Assembly: GCA_946481265.1 (NCBI GenBank)
Contig: CAMLNE010000269.1
Coordinates: 1 to 5,942 of the forward strand
Reading direction: 5' to 3'
Source: an uncultured Panacagrimonas sp.
Lineage (GTDB): Bacteria; Pseudomonadota; Gammaproteobacteria; Nevskiales; Nevskiaceae
Length of the DNA stretch: 5,942 nucleotides
How positions within the stretch are numbered: position 1 is the stretch's first letter; every line of letters begins with the position of its first letter. Position numbers and translations under genes: made by a program. Below are positions 5,138 through 5,942 of this stretch, piece after piece. The notes beneath the pieces are model-generated. The model was given only the letters and a program-made list of their open reading frames with translations. It did no database searches and was not told the DNA's origin.

Positions 5138-5942
5138 ATGGCCCTCTTTTCCGCAGACGCACTCGCTGGCAAGCGCATCCTGGTCACCGGTGGCGGCACC
5201 GGCCTGGGCAAGGGCGTGGCCGGATTCCTGGCCGAGCACGGCGCCGAGGTCCACCTGTGGGGCCGCCGCCAGGAAGTGCTCGAGCAGGCGGCTGCCGAGA
5301 TCAACACGAAGTGCGGAGCGACCCGCGCGCATGTCCAGTCGGTGGACATCCGCAAGGCCGAGGCGGTCGACGCCGCGATCGGCGAGATCTGGTCGCAGCA
5401 CGGCCCGCTCACCGGCCTGATCAACAATGCGGCGGCCAACTTCATCGCGCCGACCAAGGACCTGAGCCCGCGCGGCTTCGAAGCCATCACCTCGACCGTG
5501 ATGAACGGCGCCTTCTTCACCACCCAGGCCTGCGGCAAGCGCTGGATCGAGCAGGGCCTGAAGGGCTCGGTCGTCTCCACCCTGGTCACCTGGATCTGGA
5601 CCGGCTCGGCCTTCGTCGTGCCCTCGGCAATGGCCAAGGCGGCGGTCAACGCGATGACCATGTCGCTGGCAGTGGAATGGGCCAAGTACGGCATCCGCAT
5701 CAACGCCGTGGCGCCCGGGCCGTTCCCAACCGAGTACGCCTGGCAGATGCTCTCGCCCACCGATGATGCCAAGATCGGCGCCACCCAGGCGGACGAAGTG
5801 CCGATGGGACGTTACGGCGAGGTTCAGGAACTGGCCAATCTCATGATCCTGCTGCACGGCGACGGCGGCGATTACCTAACGGGCGAAACAATCTGCATCG
5901 ATGGCGTTCATCACCTGGCCGCGCCTTCCACTTTCGCGGGAT
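5138..5942 (+). CDS. SDR oxidoreductase related to 2,4-dienoyl-CoA reductase (3' end cut)
   Basis: 268 codons are present and the gene runs off the right edge; probably only a few residues are missing. It is a classical short-chain dehydrogenase/reductase: cofactor loop TGGGTGLG (17-24), Arg43-Arg44 after the second strand (suggesting NADP(H)), NNAAANF (96-102), Asn123 in MNGAFF, and APGPFPTE (192-199). The active-site region TGSAFVVPSAMAKAAVNAM (155-173) is very close to mitochondrial 2,4-dienoyl-CoA reductase (DECR). As in that enzyme, the SDR Tyr of YxxxK is replaced by Ser (Ser163-x3-Lys167). DECR uses Asn148 and Tyr199 (human numbering) on the substrate; Asn101 is conserved here, but Trp152 occupies the Tyr199 position. 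The likely role is reducing unsaturated acyl-CoA intermediates for beta-oxidation, with altered chemistry possible. The start ATG has only a weak SD (GGAA, 5127-5130). The gene is divergent from the TetR gene and overlaps its probable operator region. Confidence 0.85.
   Translation, partial: MALFSADALAGKRILVTGGGTGLGKGVAGFLAEHGAEVHLWGRRQEVLEQAAAEINTKCGATRAHVQSVDIRKAEAVDAAIGEIWSQHGPLTGLINNAAANFIAPTKDLSPRGFEAITSTVMNGAFFTTQACGKRWIEQGLKGSVVSTLVTWIWTGSAFVVPSAMAKAAVNAMTMSLAVEWAKYGIRINAVAPGPFPTEYAWQMLSPTDDAKIGATQADEVPMGRYGEVQELANLMILLHGDGGDYLTGETICIDGVHHLAAPSTFAG

Noticed and set aside
4158..5420. Plus-strand open frame of 420 codons across the TetR gene
   Set aside because: It is antisense to the TetR gene, then out of frame with the SDR; it is explained by stop-codon scarcity in GC-rich DNA.
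4261..5784. Minus-strand open frame of 507 codons across the TetR gene and the SDR
   Set aside because: It overlaps the TetR gene in another frame and is antisense to the SDR; both of those have strong motifs, and this frame has none.

Overview
The window is a GC-rich bacterial chromosome segment, densely coded, with good Shine-Dalgarno (SD) sequences in front of most genes. Gene content and protein style suggest a high-GC proteobacterium that degrades lipids, hydrocarbons or isoprenoids; the lineage is a guess from style, not a search result.

Layout, left to right. At 1-47 is the start of a minus-strand gene that runs off the left edge, with a hydrophobic N-terminus. Minus-strand genes follow: a long-chain-type acyl-CoA dehydrogenase (155-1378), a second one of the same type (1499-2644, GTG start), a CrtI/phytoene-desaturase-like FAD oxidoreductase (2727-4136) and a TetR-family repressor (4383-5051). 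Divergent from the repressor, on the plus strand, is a short-chain dehydrogenase/reductase related to 2,4-dienoyl-CoA reductase (5138 to the right edge, lacking only its last residues).

The two acyl-CoA dehydrogenases would introduce the alpha-beta double bond into acyl-CoA thioesters. The dienoyl-CoA-reductase-like protein would deal with double bonds already in the chain. The CrtI-like flavoprotein would desaturate, saturate or isomerise a hydrophobic, possibly isoprenoid, substrate. The cluster therefore looks like a regulated beta-oxidation module for an unsaturated or branched hydrophobic compound. The substrate cannot be read from the sequence.

The most informative non-coding signal is a shared operator-like motif. 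An 18-bp perfect palindrome (1407-1424) lies inside a good sigma70-type promoter for the first acyl-CoA dehydrogenase. A related palindrome (5106-5117) lies in the 86-bp divergent space between the TetR gene and the dienoyl-CoA-reductase-like gene. Both fit TANGGTNCCNTA. This suggests that the TetR protein controls its own divergent region and an internal promoter about 3.7 kb away, so the minus-strand genes may form at least two transcription units.

No RNA genes, mobile elements, CRISPR arrays or long repeats were seen.
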